NCBI RefSeq assembly: GCF_020991375.1
Contig: NZ_JAJLQZ010000015.1
Coordinates: 61,821-125,820, forward strand
Source: Glycomyces amatae
Lineage (GTDB): Bacteria > Actinomycetota > Actinomycetes > Mycobacteriales > Micromonosporaceae
Reading direction: 5' to 3'
DNA length: 64,000 bases
Shown: positions 45,702 through 54,962 of the stretch, in pieces
Layout of the letters: each line of letters opens with the position of its first letter
How positions within the stretch are numbered: position 1 is the stretch's first letter
Position numbers and translations under genes: made by a program
The notes under the pieces: model-generated
The model's database searches: none
Seen by the model: only the letters and a program-made list of their open reading frames with translations
Told to the model about the DNA's origin: nothing

Positions 45702-46706
45702 TCAGCCGTGGAGGCGCTTGGCGGCCTCGCGGCTCGCCTCCATCGCGAAGCGGGCGTACTCGGGGCTCGCCCCGGCCATGCCGCAGGTGGTCGCGATGCC
45801 GACTTGGCGCGGCAGCTGCTCGGGGGCGAACCCGAGCCGGTGCCACAGGCCCTGGACGCGGTCGGCCGCGGCCTTGTCGACGCCCGGCTGCGGCTGCCCG
45901 AGCGGCGGGACGACGCCCGCGACGAGGCGCCCGCCGCCGTCCAGGTACTCCCCCAGGGCGTCCACTTTCGGCACGTCGTCGAGGTCGACCAGGGTCAGGT
46001 CGATCGAGAGCGCCTGCGCCCCGGCCTCCCGCAGGAGCTTGACCGGCACGTCGGGGGCGCAGCAGTGGACGACCAGGGGGACGCCGATCGCCTCGGCGAC
46101 CTCCCGGAGCCGGTCGCGGGCCACCTCGACCGGCACGCGCCGGTAGAAGTCGAGGCCCGACTCGGTGTTGACGCGGCCCGCGAGCGCGGCGGGCAGGCTC
46201 GGCTCGTCGAGCTGGACCGACAGGGCCGCGTTCGGCATCCGCGCCTGGGCGGCGGCGATGTGGCCGCGCAGGCCCTCGGCGAGGGAGGCGGTGAGGTCGG
46301 CGACCGCGCCGGGGTCGGCGAGCATGGCGCCGCCGGTGCGGCGCCACAGGTTCGCGGCGAGGGTGAACGGGCCGACGGCGGTGAGCCGGACGGGGCCGTC
46401 CGCGCCGGTCCCGTGGAGGGCGTCGAGGTCGCGTTCGAGGAAGTCGGCGGCGCGGCGGGCGTCGCGCCCGGGCAGGTCGGCCATCTCCCAGCGGAAGGCC
46501 CACCACTGGACGGGCAGGCCTTCGAGGAGGGCCGCGCCGCGGCCGATCATGTCGGCGCCGAGGCCCCGGTCGGGCAGTTCGGGCAGGTAGGGCCAGTCGG
46601 GGAGCTCGCCGAAGACGACGTTGACGGCCTCCTCCACGTCGGTCCCCGGCAGGGACCCGACGCCGGTGGCCACGCCCGAGGGCAGCGCGCGATCGGCGTC
46701 AGACAC
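45702..46706 (-). CDS. MetE-like (cobalamin-independent methionine synthase core) protein
   Basis: This 334-residue TIM-barrel protein corresponds to the catalytic half of MetE and to the mycobacterial Rv3015c type. It starts [15 protein letters not shown]. The zinc ligand candidates are His-Cys in VVHCCAPD and Cys in [10 protein letters not shown]. The N-terminal folate-binding half of true MetE (about 750 residues) is missing, so it may use another methyl donor or be a uroporphyrinogen-decarboxylase-like methyltransferase. It starts at a GTG that overlaps the end of mnmA by 8 bp. Confidence 0.85.
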   Translation of the reverse strand: MSDADRALPSGVATGVGSLPGTDVEEAVNVVFGELPDWPYLPELPDRGLGADMIGRGAALLEGLPVQWWAFRWEMADLPGRDARRAADFLERDLDALHGTGADGPVRLTAVGPFTLAANLWRRTGGAMLADPGAVADLTASLAEGLRGHIAAAQARMPNAALSVQLDEPSLPAALAGRVNTESGLDFYRRVPVEVARDRLREVAEAIGVPLVVHCCAPDVPVKLLREAGAQALSIDLTLVDLDDVPKVDALGEYLDGGGRLVAGVVPPLGQPQPGVDKAAADRVQGLWHRLGFAPEQLPRQVGIATTCGMAGASPEYARFAMEASREAAKRLHG

Positions 46707-48030
46707 GGGCCGACCCGGGGGTGCTCATGGTGCGGCGGTCCACGGCGGCGGCGCTCCGGCCGGCGCCGGTCGCAGCAGCGCCGTTCACCGCGGGGCCGCT
46801 CCCGTCGCTGCCGGTCGTGACGACACCGGTCGCCTCGGCGCTGCCGAACGCTTCGGGGCCGGTCTCGGCCGTGTCCGTTTCAACCGTGCCTGTTTCAACC
46901 GTGCCCGTCTCGACTGTGCCGGTCTCGACCGTGCCCGCTTCGACCGTGCCCGCCTCGTCGATGGTGCCGGAGGCGAGGACGGCGTCGCCGTCGGCCGCGT
47001 CGGGGTCGTAGACGACGAGGGCCTGCCCGGCGGCGACGCCGAACGCGGGCTTGCGCAGGCGCGCGGTGAGGCCGTGCCCGTCGGCGGTGACGAGGGCCGG
47101 GTAGACCTCGCCGTGGGCGCGCAGCTGGACCTCGGCGTCGAAGGACCCGGTCCGCTCGGGGGCGAGCCAGACCGGCGCGCCGGTGCGGATGCGGTCGACG
47201 CGCAGGGCCTCGCGGGGCCCGACCCGGACGCGGTTGTCGACCGGGGTGATCGACAGGACGTAGCGGGGCCGGCCGTCGGCGGCGGGGCGCTTGAGGCCGA
47301 GGCCGTGGCGCTGGCCGACGGTGAACTGGTGGGCGCCGTCGTGGCTGCCGAGGACCTCGCCGGTGGCCGCGTCCACGATCTCGCCCTGCGCGGCGCCCAG
47401 CCGGTTCTTGAGGAACCCGGCGGTGTCGCCGTCGGCGATGAAGCAGATGTCGTGGCTGTCGGGCTTGCGGGCGACGGCCAGCCCGCGGGTCTCGGCCTCG
47501 GCGCGCACCTGGTCCTTGGGGGTGTCGCCGAGCGGGAAGAGCGAGTGGGCGAGCTGGGCGGGGGTGAGGACGGCGAGGACGTAGGACTGGTCCTTGCCGG
47601 GGTCGACGGCGCGGCGCAGGAGGCCGTCCTCGCCCTTGCGGGCGTAGTGGCCGGTGGCGACGGCGTCGAAGCCGAGGGCCATGGCGCGGTCGAGGACGGC
47701 GGCGAACTTGATCTTCTCGTTGCAGCGCAGGCACGGGTTGGGGGTGCGCCCGTTGGCGTACTCGGCGTAGAAGTCCTCGACGACGTCCTCGTGGAAGCGC
47801 TCGGCCATGTCCCACACGTAGAAGGGGATGCCGATGACGTCGGCGGCGCGGCGCGCGTCGCGGGAGTCCTCGATGGTGCAGCAGCCGCGGGCCCCGGTCC
47901 GGTAGGTCTGGGGGTTCTTGGACAGCGCCAGGTGGACGCCGGTGACGTCGTGCCCGGCCTCGACGGCGCGGGCGGCGGCCACGGCCGAGTCGACGCCGCC
48001 GCTCATGGCGGCCAGTACTCGCAGTTTCAC
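46699..48030 (-). CDS. mnmA: tRNA-specific 2-thiouridylase MnmA with a repeat-rich tail
   Basis: This enzyme thiolates U34 of tRNA(Lys/Glu/Gln), using ATP and sulfur from a desulfurase. The PP-loop [12 protein letters not shown] is at residues 9-20. The catalytic cysteines lie in [12 protein letters not shown] and DICFIADGD. The core ends near residue 360. An extra tail of about 80 residues follows, made of GTVET-type pentapeptides and then Gly/Ala/Ser-rich sequence. A cysteine desulfurase lies 80 bp upstream as the likely sulfur donor. The tail is unusual; MnmA is normally about 360 residues. Confidence 0.95.
   Translation of the reverse strand: MKLRVLAAMSGGVDSAVAAARAVEAGHDVTGVHLALSKNPQTYRTGARGCCTIEDSRDARRAADVIGIPFYVWDMAERFHEDVVEDFYAEYANGRTPNPCLRCNEKIKFAAVLDRAMALGFDAVATGHYARKGEDGLLRRAVDPGKDQSYVLAVLTPAQLAHSLFPLGDTPKDQVRAEAETRGLAVARKPDSHDICFIADGDTAGFLKNRLGAAQGEIVDAATGEVLGSHDGAHQFTVGQRHGLGLKRPAADGRPRYVLSITPVDNRVRVGPREALRVDRIRTGAPVWLAPERTGSFDAEVQLRAHGEVYPALVTADGHGLTARLRKPAFGVAAGQALVVYDPDAADGDAVLASGTIDEAGTVEAGTVETGTVETGTVETGTVETDTAETGPEAFGSAEATGVVTTGSDGSGPAVNGAAATGAGRSAAAVDRRTMSTPGSARV
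46877..46951. repeat. Five 15-bp tandem repeats in the mnmA tail
   Basis: Five in-frame units like GTTTCAACCGTGCC(T/C) run from 46877 to 46951 and encode [10 protein letters not shown] pentapeptides. The codons drift from GTTTCA to GTCTCG, so the array is not brand new. A related GTIDEA in the last strand of the core is the probable seed. Confidence 0.9.
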
Positions 48031-48110
48031 GCTGTCAACCTTAACCGTGCCTCGGTTCCGTACGGCTCACGCTTCGGTCCCGCGGGGCCGGCGCCCGACT
48101 TCCGCGGTGT

Positions 48111-49268
48111 TCATGAGAGCCCGGCGGTCTTCGCGCGCCGGACGGCCTCGGGCACGGCGGCGAGCAGGGCGTCGACGTCGGCCTTCGTGGTGGACCAGCC
48201 CAGCGTGAACCGCAGGGAGGAGCGGGCGTCGTCGGGGCCGGCGCCCATCGCCAGCAGCACGTGGGAGGGCTGGGCGATCCCGGCCGAGCAGGCCGAGCCT
48301 GTGGCGCATTCGACACCGGCGGCGTCCAGGAGCATCAGGAGCGCGTCGCCTTCGCAGCCGGGGAAGGAGAAGTGGGCGTTGCCGGGCAGCCGCGAGTCGG
48401 GGTCGCCGTTGTAGATCGCCTCGGGGACCAGTTCGCGGACGCCCGCGACGAGGCCGTCGCGCAGCAGCGCGAGCCGCTGGGACTCGGTCTCGCGGGTGCG
48501 CACGGCGTGGTCGACGGCCTCGGCGAGCGCGGCGATGCCGGGCACGTCGAGGGTGCCGGATCGGATCTCGCGCTCCTGGCCGCCGCCGTGGAGGAGCGGG
48601 ACGGCCTTGACGTCGCGGCGCAGCAGCAGCGCACCGGTGCCGGTGGGGCCGCCGAGCTTGTGGCCGGAGAGGGCGAGGGCGGCGGCGCCGGAGGCGGCGA
48701 AGTCGACGGGCACGTGGCCGACGGCCTGGATGGCGTCGGTGTGGACGGGGACGCCGCGGGCTTCGGCGAGGGCCGCGATCTCGGCGACCGGCTGGAGGGT
48801 GCCGACCTCGTTGTTGGCCCACATGCAGGTGAGGACGGTGATCTCGTCGCCGCGGGTGTCGAGGAGCTCGGCGAGGACGGCGGTGTCGACGCGGCCGAGC
48901 TTGTCGACCGGGAGTTCGGCGACGTCGGCCCGCTCGTGGTCGCCGAGCCAGGCGACGGCGTCGGCGACGGCGTGGTGCTCGATCGCGGTGGTGACCACGA
49001 GGTTGCGGCCTTCGGCGCGGCGGGCCCAGTGGACGCCTTTGACGGCGAGGTTGTCGGCCTCGGTGCCGGAGCCGGTGAAGATCACCTCCCCGGGTTTCGC
49101 GCCCAGCGCCTCGCTGATGCGTTCGCGGGCCTCTTCGACGGTGCGGCGGGCGGTGCGCCCGGAGCCGTGGAGGGAGGAGGCGTTGCCGAGTGCGAGTGCG
49201 GTGCGCACGTACGCGTCGAGCGCTTGGGGGAGCATCGGCGTGGTGGCGGCGTGATCGAGATAGGCCAT
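48111..49268 (-). CDS. Cysteine desulfurase (IscS/NifS class)
   Basis: This 385-residue PLP enzyme converts cysteine to alanine and an enzyme-bound persulfide. The start AYLDHAATTP, the PLP-binding IEHHAV and HTDAIQAVG, the Schiff-base Lys in LSGHKLGGPTG and the active Cys in TGSACSAGIAQ are all present. It sits just upstream of mnmA and should supply sulfur for tRNA thiolation, and perhaps for Fe-S assembly. Confidence 0.95.
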   Translation of the reverse strand: MAYLDHAATTPMLPQALDAYVRTALALGNASSLHGSGRTARRTVEEARERISEALGAKPGEVIFTGSGTEADNLAVKGVHWARRAEGRNLVVTTAIEHHAVADAVAWLGDHERADVAELPVDKLGRVDTAVLAELLDTRGDEITVLTCMWANNEVGTLQPVAEIAALAEARGVPVHTDAIQAVGHVPVDFAASGAAALALSGHKLGGPTGTGALLLRRDVKAVPLLHGGGQEREIRSGTLDVPGIAALAEAVDHAVRTRETESQRLALLRDGLVAGVRELVPEAIYNGDPDSRLPGNAHFSFPGCEGDALLMLLDAAGVECATGSACSAGIAQPSHVLLAMGAGPDDARSSLRFTLGWSTTKADVDALLAAVPEAVRRAKTAGLS

Positions 49269-49410
49269 GGCCTCTCCAGTCTACGGCGCGTTCCGGCCCG
49301 CGCCCTCCGGCAGCGGCGCCGGGCGGGGCGGGGGCGGGGTCGTTCCGGTCCGTGGGACCGCTCCTCGGCGTCGCGACCTGTCGCCGTCTCACACCATGGT
49401 GCACCCGAGC

Positions 49411-49416
49411 TAGAAT
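49411..49416 (+). promoter_or_regulatory. -10 box TAGAAT upstream of the XRE-like gene
   Basis: TAGAAT lies in the otherwise very GC-rich gap between the desulfurase gene and the next rightward gene. Transcription would start near 49423, giving an untranslated leader of about 100 nt. No clear -35 is visible. Confidence 0.4.
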
Positions 49417-49522
49417 CTGACGAATCCTCCTACCTTTCCGGTGGTGAGGAGTCGCCGCCCCCGAGACCGGGTGCCGAGGAGTGCGGACTCTTCCGTCCCG
49501 AGTCGAGAGAAAGTGTGTGCCG

Positions 49523-50434
49523 ATGACGCCAGAGCTCGCCGAAGCGCTTCGCACTGGGCCGTTCCACACTGCTCTGCGCATCGCCATCCAGACCAGCGGG
49601 CTCGGTCTCGACCGCATCCGCCACCGCCTCGCCATGCGGGGCATCACCGTCTCCACGACGAGCCTGAGCTACTGGCAGTCGGGGCGCTCGCGCCCCGAGC
49701 GCGCCGAGTCCCTGGCGGCCGTGACCGCCCTCGAAGACCTCCTCGAACTGCCCGCCGGGTCGCTGCGGGTCCTGCTCGGCCCCAAGCGGGCCCGCGGGCC
49801 GCGCTCGATCCGGGGGCAGCTTCCCCGGCCGGACGCGGTGCTCGGCGGGGACGCGGTGCGCGAGCTGTGCGACCAGGTCCCGGCGTCCCGGGAGCACACC
49901 CTCGACATCCTCAGCCAGCAGGTGATCGTGCACGTCGACTCGCAGTGGCAGGAGTCGGTGTTCGAGCTGTCGATGCTGGTGCGCGCCAGGCGCGACGACG
50001 TGGACCGGTACATCCTGCTCTACCGGGGCGACGAGGGCTGCGACATCGACGACATCGAGTTCAAGCCGGTGCGCGACTGCACGGTGCCGAACGTGCTGCG
50101 GCACCCGGAGGCGCCGGTGGCGCTGGCGGAGATCGTGTTCGACACGCCGCTGCCGCGGGGGGCGACGCACCTGTTCGAGATCGTGGTGCAGGGCAACGGC
50201 GGGGTCTCCAGCGGGCACGGGAACGCGTTCCGGTACCCGGTGGACCAGTACTCGCTCCAGGTGCGGTTCGCGCCGGACGCGATCCCGAAGCGGGTGTACC
50301 GCTTCGCGCAGTCGAGCCTCCAGCGGGAGAAGCGCGAGACCGGGGACCTCCAGCTGGGGCCGAACCACACGGTGGCGCTGGCGGAGCCGGTCCCGAGGCC
50401 GGGCGCGTTGGGCATCGGCTGGGACGCCGAATGA
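49523..50434 (+). CDS. Protein with XRE-like helix-turn-helix, function unknown
   Basis: This 303-residue protein has an N-terminal DNA-binding-like region (IRHRLAMRGITVSTTSLSYW, then GRSRPERAESLAAV), which resembles XRE-type repressors. The last 200 residues form a beta-rich domain of unknown type with no visible catalytic or metal site. I start it at the ATG at 49523 after GAGAGAAAG; a GTG at 49481 is possible but has its purine run too close. A sensing role for the C-terminal domain is inference. Confidence 0.65.
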   Translation: MTPELAEALRTGPFHTALRIAIQTSGLGLDRIRHRLAMRGITVSTTSLSYWQSGRSRPERAESLAAVTALEDLLELPAGSLRVLLGPKRARGPRSIRGQLPRPDAVLGGDAVRELCDQVPASREHTLDILSQQVIVHVDSQWQESVFELSMLVRARRDDVDRYILLYRGDEGCDIDDIEFKPVRDCTVPNVLRHPEAPVALAEIVFDTPLPRGATHLFEIVVQGNGGVSSGHGNAFRYPVDQYSLQVRFAPDAIPKRVYRFAQSSLQREKRETGDLQLGPNHTVALAEPVPRPGALGIGWDAE

Positions 50435-50456
50435 CCCAGGTCCTGTAGGCATAAGA

Positions 50457-50491
50457 AAGGGCGCCCGCGGCTCTCGGCCGCGGGCGCCCTT
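50457..50491. terminator. Bidirectional terminator, 15-bp stem
   Basis: A perfect 15-bp stem (50457-50471 and 50477-50491) with a TCTCG loop sits between the XRE-like gene and bioY. On the bioY strand it is followed by TTTCTTAT. Confidence 0.87.
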
Positions 50492-50500
50492 CGCGTTGCG

Positions 50501-51115
50501 CTAGTCCCGGGTGCCCCGGAACTTGTCGACGGCCCACCAGGCTCCGGGGAGCAGGAGCGCGGCGAAGACGAGCTTGGCGGCGTCGCCGGCGAGGAACGGG
50601 AGCATGCCCGCGCCGAGGGCGTCGGCGGCGCCCATGTCGAGGGCCATGGCCAGGTAGGGGACGCCGAAGGCGTACATGATGGCGTTGCCGACGACCATGA
50701 GGCCGACGGTCCGCAGGATGGTGCGGTCGGCGCCGCGCTTGGCGAGGAAGCCGACCGCGACGGCGGCGGCGAGGAAGCCGATGATGTAGCCGAAGGTCGG
50801 CATGGCGTAGCCGGAGGTGCCCTCGGTGAACCAGGGGACGCCCGCGGCGCCGGCGGCGAGGTAGAGCGCGAGGGTCAGGCCCGCGCGGAGCGGGCCGTAG
50901 GCGGCGCCGACGAGGAGCACGGTGAACGTGGTGAGCACGAACGGGACCGGGCTGATCTGCGGGATGGTGAACGCGATCTGCGCCGAGGCGCCGATGGCGG
51001 CGGCGCCGCCGAGCACGAGCACGGCGTCGCGCGCGACGGCGAGGGCGCGCGAGCGGGCGGGCAGGAGATCGGCGAGCACGCCGGGCGCGGCAATCGCGGC
51101 AGCTGAGGCGACCAT
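50501..51115 (-). CDS. bioY: Biotin transporter substrate-binding protein BioY
   Basis: This 204-residue membrane protein is the S component of an ECF-type biotin importer. Family motifs are IPQISPVPFVLTTFTVLLVGAA, LRAGLTLALYLAAGAAGVPWF and PTFGYIIGFLAAAVAVGF. About six helices are predicted. GGAGG lies 8 nt before the ATG at 51115. The ATPase and energy-coupling subunits (BioM, BioN) are not in this window, so it must use shared or distant ECF modules. Confidence 0.93.
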   Translation of the reverse strand: MVASAAAIAAPGVLADLLPARSRALAVARDAVLVLGGAAAIGASAQIAFTIPQISPVPFVLTTFTVLLVGAAYGPLRAGLTLALYLAAGAAGVPWFTEGTSGYAMPTFGYIIGFLAAAVAVGFLAKRGADRTILRTVGLMVVGNAIMYAFGVPYLAMALDMGAADALGAGMLPFLAGDAAKLVFAALLLPGAWWAVDKFRGTRD

Positions 51116-51609
51116 GGCGGATTCCTCCAACATCATCTGTAGGTTCCATATAACGAGGAGCTGGGGGAAGCCTAACCCACCGTTGTTACGACAACATGAA
51201 GGCCCATCCGAACGAGACCCCCGAACGGCGCCCCGCATCACCGGGACCCGCCGAGCGAAACCCGCGATCGGCGCCGCACTCCACCGGCACCTGCCCGAAT
51301 GAAACTCATGATCAGGGCGGCACCCCACCCCTGTCACACCCCCGAGGCACCATCGAACCGGGGGCGCCTCCGACCGCCCGTTTTACACCGATAGCCGCGA
51401 ACCGCCCGAATCAACCGCACACCCCCGGGCCGCCGGTCACACCCCCGAGCGATCATCGAACCGGGGCGACACCGAAGCCGACCATCAATCGCATTCCGTG
51501 TCGGCTTCCCGACACAGCGCGATCGGCACGTTGTCCCGCCCTCCACCCCGGCCTTACGCTGCGGAGAGCGGTGGGCGCCCTCAGTCCCCCCACCGTGCTC
51601 GGAGCCGCC
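51116..51609. other. Intergenic region between bioY and the P450 gene
   Basis: About 490 bp hold no supported gene. A TTATAT element near 51150 (bioY strand) could be the bioY -10. A short inverted repeat (GTTGT-TACG-ACAAC, 51182-51195) lies behind it. The rest is C-rich and contains two copies of a 35-bp repeat (51333 and 51436). Confidence 0.4.
51333..51471. repeat. Imperfect 35-bp direct repeat 103 bp apart
   Basis: GTCACACCCCCGAG followed by CATCGAACCGGGG occurs at 51333 and 51436, with a 4-bp difference in between. The sequence around each copy (CGCCCG... and ACCGCCCGAATCAACC-like parts) is loosely similar too, suggesting a decayed duplication of about 100 bp upstream of the P450 gene. 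Confidence 0.7.
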
Positions 51610-52827
51610 GTGACCTCTCTCGAGACCGCCGCCGCCGAAGACCTGCCCGACGGCATGCCGTACCACCGCGAGACCCGCCACGACCCGCCCGCCGCGCTCC
51701 TGGCGCTCCAGGACCAGCCGCTGCGGCGCATGAGGTACTACCCCGACGGCGCCGAAGGCTGGCTCGTCACCGGCCACGCCGCCGCCCGCGCGGTCCTCTC
51801 CGACCCCCGCTTCATCGTCGGCGAGCGCTTCGTCCGCTCCCCCACCGAGCTGCCGCACTTCTTCGTGTCCTCCTCCGAGCACGTGCCGCCCGGTTTCTTC
51901 TTCTTCTACGATCCGCCCGACCACACCCGCCTGCGCCGCAAGGTCACCGGCGTCTTCACCCTCAACCGCATGCGAGCGCTGAGCGCGCGCATCGCCGACA
52001 TCGTCGACGAGCGCGTCGCGGCGCTGCGGGACGCGGGCAGCGGCGCCGACCTGGTGCGCGAGTTCGCCCTGCCCGTCCCCTCGCTGGTCATCTGCGAGAT
52101 GCTCGGCGTCCCGTACGCCGACCGCGACGACTTCCAGCGCACCTCCAACGACATCTTCGACCAGTCCCTGCCGGTCGCGAAGCGCAACGAGGCCTCGATG
52201 GAGCTGTTCGGCTACGTCCACGGGCTCGTCCCCGCCAAGCGCGCCGCGCCCGGCGACGACCTGCTCAGCACGCTGGCCGCCGACGCCGACCTCACCGACG
52301 ACGAGGTCGGCGGCATCGGCATGATCCTGCTGCTGGGCGGCCACGAGACCACCGCGAACATGTTCGGCCTGGGCACGCTCGCGCTGCTCGAGCACCCCGG
52401 CCAGCTGGCCCGGCTGCGCGCCGAGCCCGGCCTCATGGAGGGGGCGGTCGAGGAGCTGCTGCGGTACCTGACCGTGGCTCACGCGGGCATGATGCGGATC
52501 GTGAAGGAGGACGCCGAGATCGACGGCCGGCTCCTGCGCGCGGGCGAGTACGTGACCGTGGCGCCGCACGCGGTCAACCGCGACCCGTCCCGCTTCGACC
52601 GGCCCGACGAGCTCGATCTCGGCCGGGACGCCCAGGGGCACATGGCCTTCGGGCACGGCGTGCACCAGTGCGTGGGCCAGCAGCTCGCCCGCGTCGAGAT
52701 GCGCATCGGCTTCGCGAAGCTCCTGGAGGCGTTCCCCGGTCTGCGCCTGGCCGTGCCTCCCGAGGAGGTCCCGCTGCGCACCGACATGTTCATCTACGGG
52801 GTCGACTCGCTCCCGGTGGCCTGGTAG
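51610..52827 (+). CDS. Cytochrome P450
   Basis: This 405-residue soluble bacterial P450 monooxygenase resembles CYP105/CYP107-type enzymes. The I-helix oxygen-binding motif LLGGHETTANM, the K-helix EELLRYL and the heme-binding AFGHGVHQCVGQQLARVE are intact. The GTG start at 51610 has GGAG upstream; the longer reading begins in C-rich noncoding repeat. A [3Fe-4S] ferredoxin is encoded 8 bp downstream as electron donor. The substrate is unknown; no biosynthetic cluster surrounds it. Confidence 0.93.
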   Translation: MTSLETAAAEDLPDGMPYHRETRHDPPAALLALQDQPLRRMRYYPDGAEGWLVTGHAAARAVLSDPRFIVGERFVRSPTELPHFFVSSSEHVPPGFFFFYDPPDHTRLRRKVTGVFTLNRMRALSARIADIVDERVAALRDAGSGADLVREFALPVPSLVICEMLGVPYADRDDFQRTSNDIFDQSLPVAKRNEASMELFGYVHGLVPAKRAAPGDDLLSTLAADADLTDDEVGGIGMILLLGGHETTANMFGLGTLALLEHPGQLARLRAEPGLMEGAVEELLRYLTVAHAGMMRIVKEDAEIDGRLLRAGEYVTVAPHAVNRDPSRFDRPDELDLGRDAQGHMAFGHGVHQCVGQQLARVEMRIGFAKLLEAFPGLRLAVPPEEVPLRTDMFIYGVDSLPVAW

Positions 52828-52835
52828 GAGGCGCG

Positions 52836-53024
52836 ATGAGGATCACCGCCGACAGGGAGCGGTGCGCCAGCGCGGGCATGTGCGCGCTGACGGCGCCGGG
52901 CGTCTTCGACCAGGACGACGAGGACGGCCGCGTGGTCGTGCTGAACGGGGAGCCGGTGGGCGGGGACGCGGCCGACGCGGTCGACCTGTGCCCCTCGGGC
53001 GCGCTGAGCGCGGCGGACGGGTAG
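52836..53024 (+). CDS. [3Fe-4S] ferredoxin
   Basis: This 62-residue ferredoxin has three cluster cysteines (C10 and C16 in RCASAGMC and one in DLCPSGAL), fitting a [3Fe-4S] cluster of the kind that serves actinomycete P450s. TAGGAGG overlaps the P450 stop and precedes its ATG. The partner P450 lies 8 bp upstream. A ferredoxin reductase is not in the window. Confidence 0.92.
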   Translation: MRITADRERCASAGMCALTAPGVFDQDDEDGRVVVLNGEPVGGDAADAVDLCPSGALSAADG

Positions 53025-53036
53025 CGCCTCGGGGAG

Positions 53037-53085
53037 GTGCCGGCCCGGGTGGGATTCGAACCCGCACGGGTCTCCGACTGGACAT
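53037..53085 (-). other. tRNA 3'-end-like fragment
   Basis: On the leftward strand the sequence GTGCGGGTTCGAATCCCACC looks like a T-arm, and the following CCGGGCCGGCACC looks like an acceptor end with CC(T). The T-stem has one C-A mismatch. The 5' half of a tRNA is missing: upstream is the etfA terminator. It is best read as a vestigial tRNA 3' end or integration (att) scar, not a working tRNA. Confidence 0.45.
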
Positions 53086-53089
53086 GCGA

Positions 53090-53121
53090 CGGCCCGGCCG
53101 CCCTTTCGAGCGGCCGGGCCG
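53090..53121 (-). terminator. Terminator of the etfBA operon
   Basis: A perfect 12-bp stem (53090-53101 and 53110-53121) with an 8-nt loop lies just after the etfA stop. No U tract. Confidence 0.8.
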
Positions 53122-53131
53122 GTGCGTCGTC

Positions 53132-54061
53132 CTACTTGCGCTTGTCGATCTCCTCGAGCGCCTGCGGGAGGACCTGGAAGAGGTCGCCCACGACGCCGAA
53201 GTCGGCCATGCCGAAGATCGGGGCGTCGGCGTCCTTGTTGACGGCCACGATCACCCGCGAGGTCTGCATGCCCGCCCGGTGCTGGATCGCGCCCGAGATG
53301 CCGGCCGCGACGTACAGCTGCGGGCTCACGGTGGTGCCGGTCTGGCCCACCTGGAACTTGTGCGGGTAGTAGCCCGCGTCGGTCGCCGCGCGCGAGGCGC
53401 CGACCGCGCCGCCCAGGGAGTCGGCGACCTTCTCGATGAGCGCGAAGTCGTCCGAGGAGCCCACGCCGCGCCCGCCCGAGACGACGATGCGCGCCTCGGC
53501 CAGGTTCGGCCGGTCCCCCGCGGGCTCGTCGACCCGCTCGGTGATCCGCACGCGCTTGTCGGCGTCGGACACGGACGCCGCGACGTTCTCGACCGCGGGC
53601 GATCCGGGGGCCGGGGCGGGCTCGGTCGTCCCGGTCTTGACGGTGGCGAGTGTGAAGCCCTTGGTGGCCTTCGAGGTCACCAAGGTCGCGCCCGCGAAGG
53701 CGTCCTGCTTCGCGGTCCCGTCGGCCTCCAGGCCGGAGACGTCGGTGAGCAGGCCGTTCTCGAGCGCCACCGCCACGCGGGCGGCGAGGGCCTTGCCCTC
53801 GTCGGTGCTCGGCAGCAGGAAGAAGCCGGGCGCGGCCTGGCGCGCGAGGTCGATGAGGACGGTCGCCTTCGGGTCCACGAAGTAGTCGGCGGCCTCGGGG
53901 GCGTCGACGCGGTAGACCTTCGCGGCGCCGTACTCGCCCGCGAGGCCCTCGGCGGCGTCGTCGAAGGCGACGGCCGAGACGTCGCCGAGGGTGCGCGCGA
54001 GGGTGAGGACCTCGGCGGCGTGCTTGCCGGAGTTCGGTACGTACACGAGGATGTCGGTCAT
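53132..54061 (-). CDS. etfA: Electron transfer flavoprotein alpha subunit
   Basis: This 309-residue subunit binds FAD and passes electrons from acyl-CoA and related dehydrogenases to the quinone pool. The C-terminal FAD-binding domain shows [39 protein letters not shown] and [19 protein letters not shown]. The ATG at 54061 is 26 bp after the etfB stop. It is the second gene of the etfB-etfA operon. Confidence 0.96.
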   Translation of the reverse strand: MTDILVYVPNSGKHAAEVLTLARTLGDVSAVAFDDAAEGLAGEYGAAKVYRVDAPEAADYFVDPKATVLIDLARQAAPGFFLLPSTDEGKALAARVAVALENGLLTDVSGLEADGTAKQDAFAGATLVTSKATKGFTLATVKTGTTEPAPAPGSPAVENVAASVSDADKRVRITERVDEPAGDRPNLAEARIVVSGGRGVGSSDDFALIEKVADSLGGAVGASRAATDAGYYPHKFQVGQTGTTVSPQLYVAAGISGAIQHRAGMQTSRVIVAVNKDADAPIFGMADFGVVGDLFQVLPQALEEIDKRK

Positions 54062-54087
54062 GGTGGTCTCCAGGTCTCGAATCCGGC

Positions 54088-54858
54088 TCAGATGAACTTC
54101 TCGGCGGCGAGGAACTCGGCGAGGGCGGTGCCGCCCTGGCCCTCGTCGGTGACGATCTGGCCGGCGCTGCGCGGGGGCCGGTCGGCGGCCTCGAGGACCT
54201 CGTTCTGCGCGGCGGCCGGTCCGGCGGCCTCGACGCCGAGGTCGGCGAGGGTGAGCGTCTCGACGGGCTTGCGCTTGGCGGCCATGATGCCCTTGAGCGA
54301 CGGGTAGCGCGGGGTGTTGATGGTGTCCCAGACCGAGACGATGGCCGGGAGGTTCGCGGTCATCACGTCGTAGCCGTTGGTCCGCTGGTGCTCCACGGTG
54401 ACGGCGGTGCCGTCGGTGTCGATCTTGCGGACGCCGGTGAGGGCGGGGGCGCCGGTGCGCGCGGCGAGGAGCTGCGGCATGACGCCCATGTTGGAGTCGG
54501 TGGACTCGGCGCCGGCGATCACGAGGTCCCATTCGAGGCGGCCGAGGGCCGCGGCGAGGATCGCGGAGGTGGTGAGGGCGTCGGAGCCGCCGACGGCGTC
54601 GTCCTCGATGTGGATCGCCTTGTCGGCGCCCATGGCGAGGGTCTTGCGCACGGTCTCCGTGGCCTGTCCGGGGCCGAGGGTGAGGACGGTGACCTCGCCG
54701 CCGTGGGCCTCTTTGAGCTGGAGGGCGGCTTCGACGGCGTATTCGTCGAGCTCTCCCATGACGTTGTTGGCGCCGTTGCGGTCCACCCGCATCTGGGCGT
54801 CCAGCTGTCTCGCGAGCCCCGAGTCAGGGACCTGCTTGACCAGAACCACGATGTTCAT
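54088..54858 (-). CDS. etfB: Electron transfer flavoprotein beta subunit
   Basis: This 256-residue AMP-binding subunit pairs with EtfA. It starts MNIVVLVKQVPDSG and has the family signature AANLPAIVSVWDTINTPRYP-like stretch (about residues 165-185) followed by SLKGIMAAKRKP. GGAGG lies 7 nt before the ATG at 54858, which is preferred to a TTG two codons earlier. The short inverted repeat at 54963-54978 lies upstream. Confidence 0.96.
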   Translation of the reverse strand: MNIVVLVKQVPDSGLARQLDAQMRVDRNGANNVMGELDEYAVEAALQLKEAHGGEVTVLTLGPGQATETVRKTLAMGADKAIHIEDDAVGGSDALTTSAILAAALGRLEWDLVIAGAESTDSNMGVMPQLLAARTGAPALTGVRKIDTDGTAVTVEHQRTNGYDVMTANLPAIVSVWDTINTPRYPSLKGIMAAKRKPVETLTLADLGVEAAGPAAAQNEVLEAADRPPRSAGQIVTDEGQGGTALAEFLAAEKFI

Positions 54859-54962
54859 CGACAACCTCCGAGGTCGTACTTGGCCACACCGATCCCCTGC
54901 TCGCGAGCGTCTCGCGGGCCGCGAATCGGCTCAGGCGTCTTGGCTGAACTATATCTTACGAA

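Noticed and set aside
45702..46706. Truncated pseudogene of metE
   Set aside because: It has a clean start, intact zinc-site residues and a conserved place next to mnmA, so a stand-alone half-size family is more likely than decay.
46877..46951. Minisatellite or CRISPR-like repeat in mnmA
   Set aside because: The 15-bp units are in frame and contiguous and code for a pentapeptide tail of MnmA.
51333..51471. CRISPR array upstream of the P450 gene
   Set aside because: There are only two imperfect copies 103 bp apart, no uniform spacers and no cas genes.
53037..53125. A complete tRNA gene on the leftward strand
   Set aside because: Only the T-arm and an acceptor-like 3' end can be seen. The expected D and anticodon arms are replaced by the etfA terminator hairpin, and the T-stem has a mismatch.
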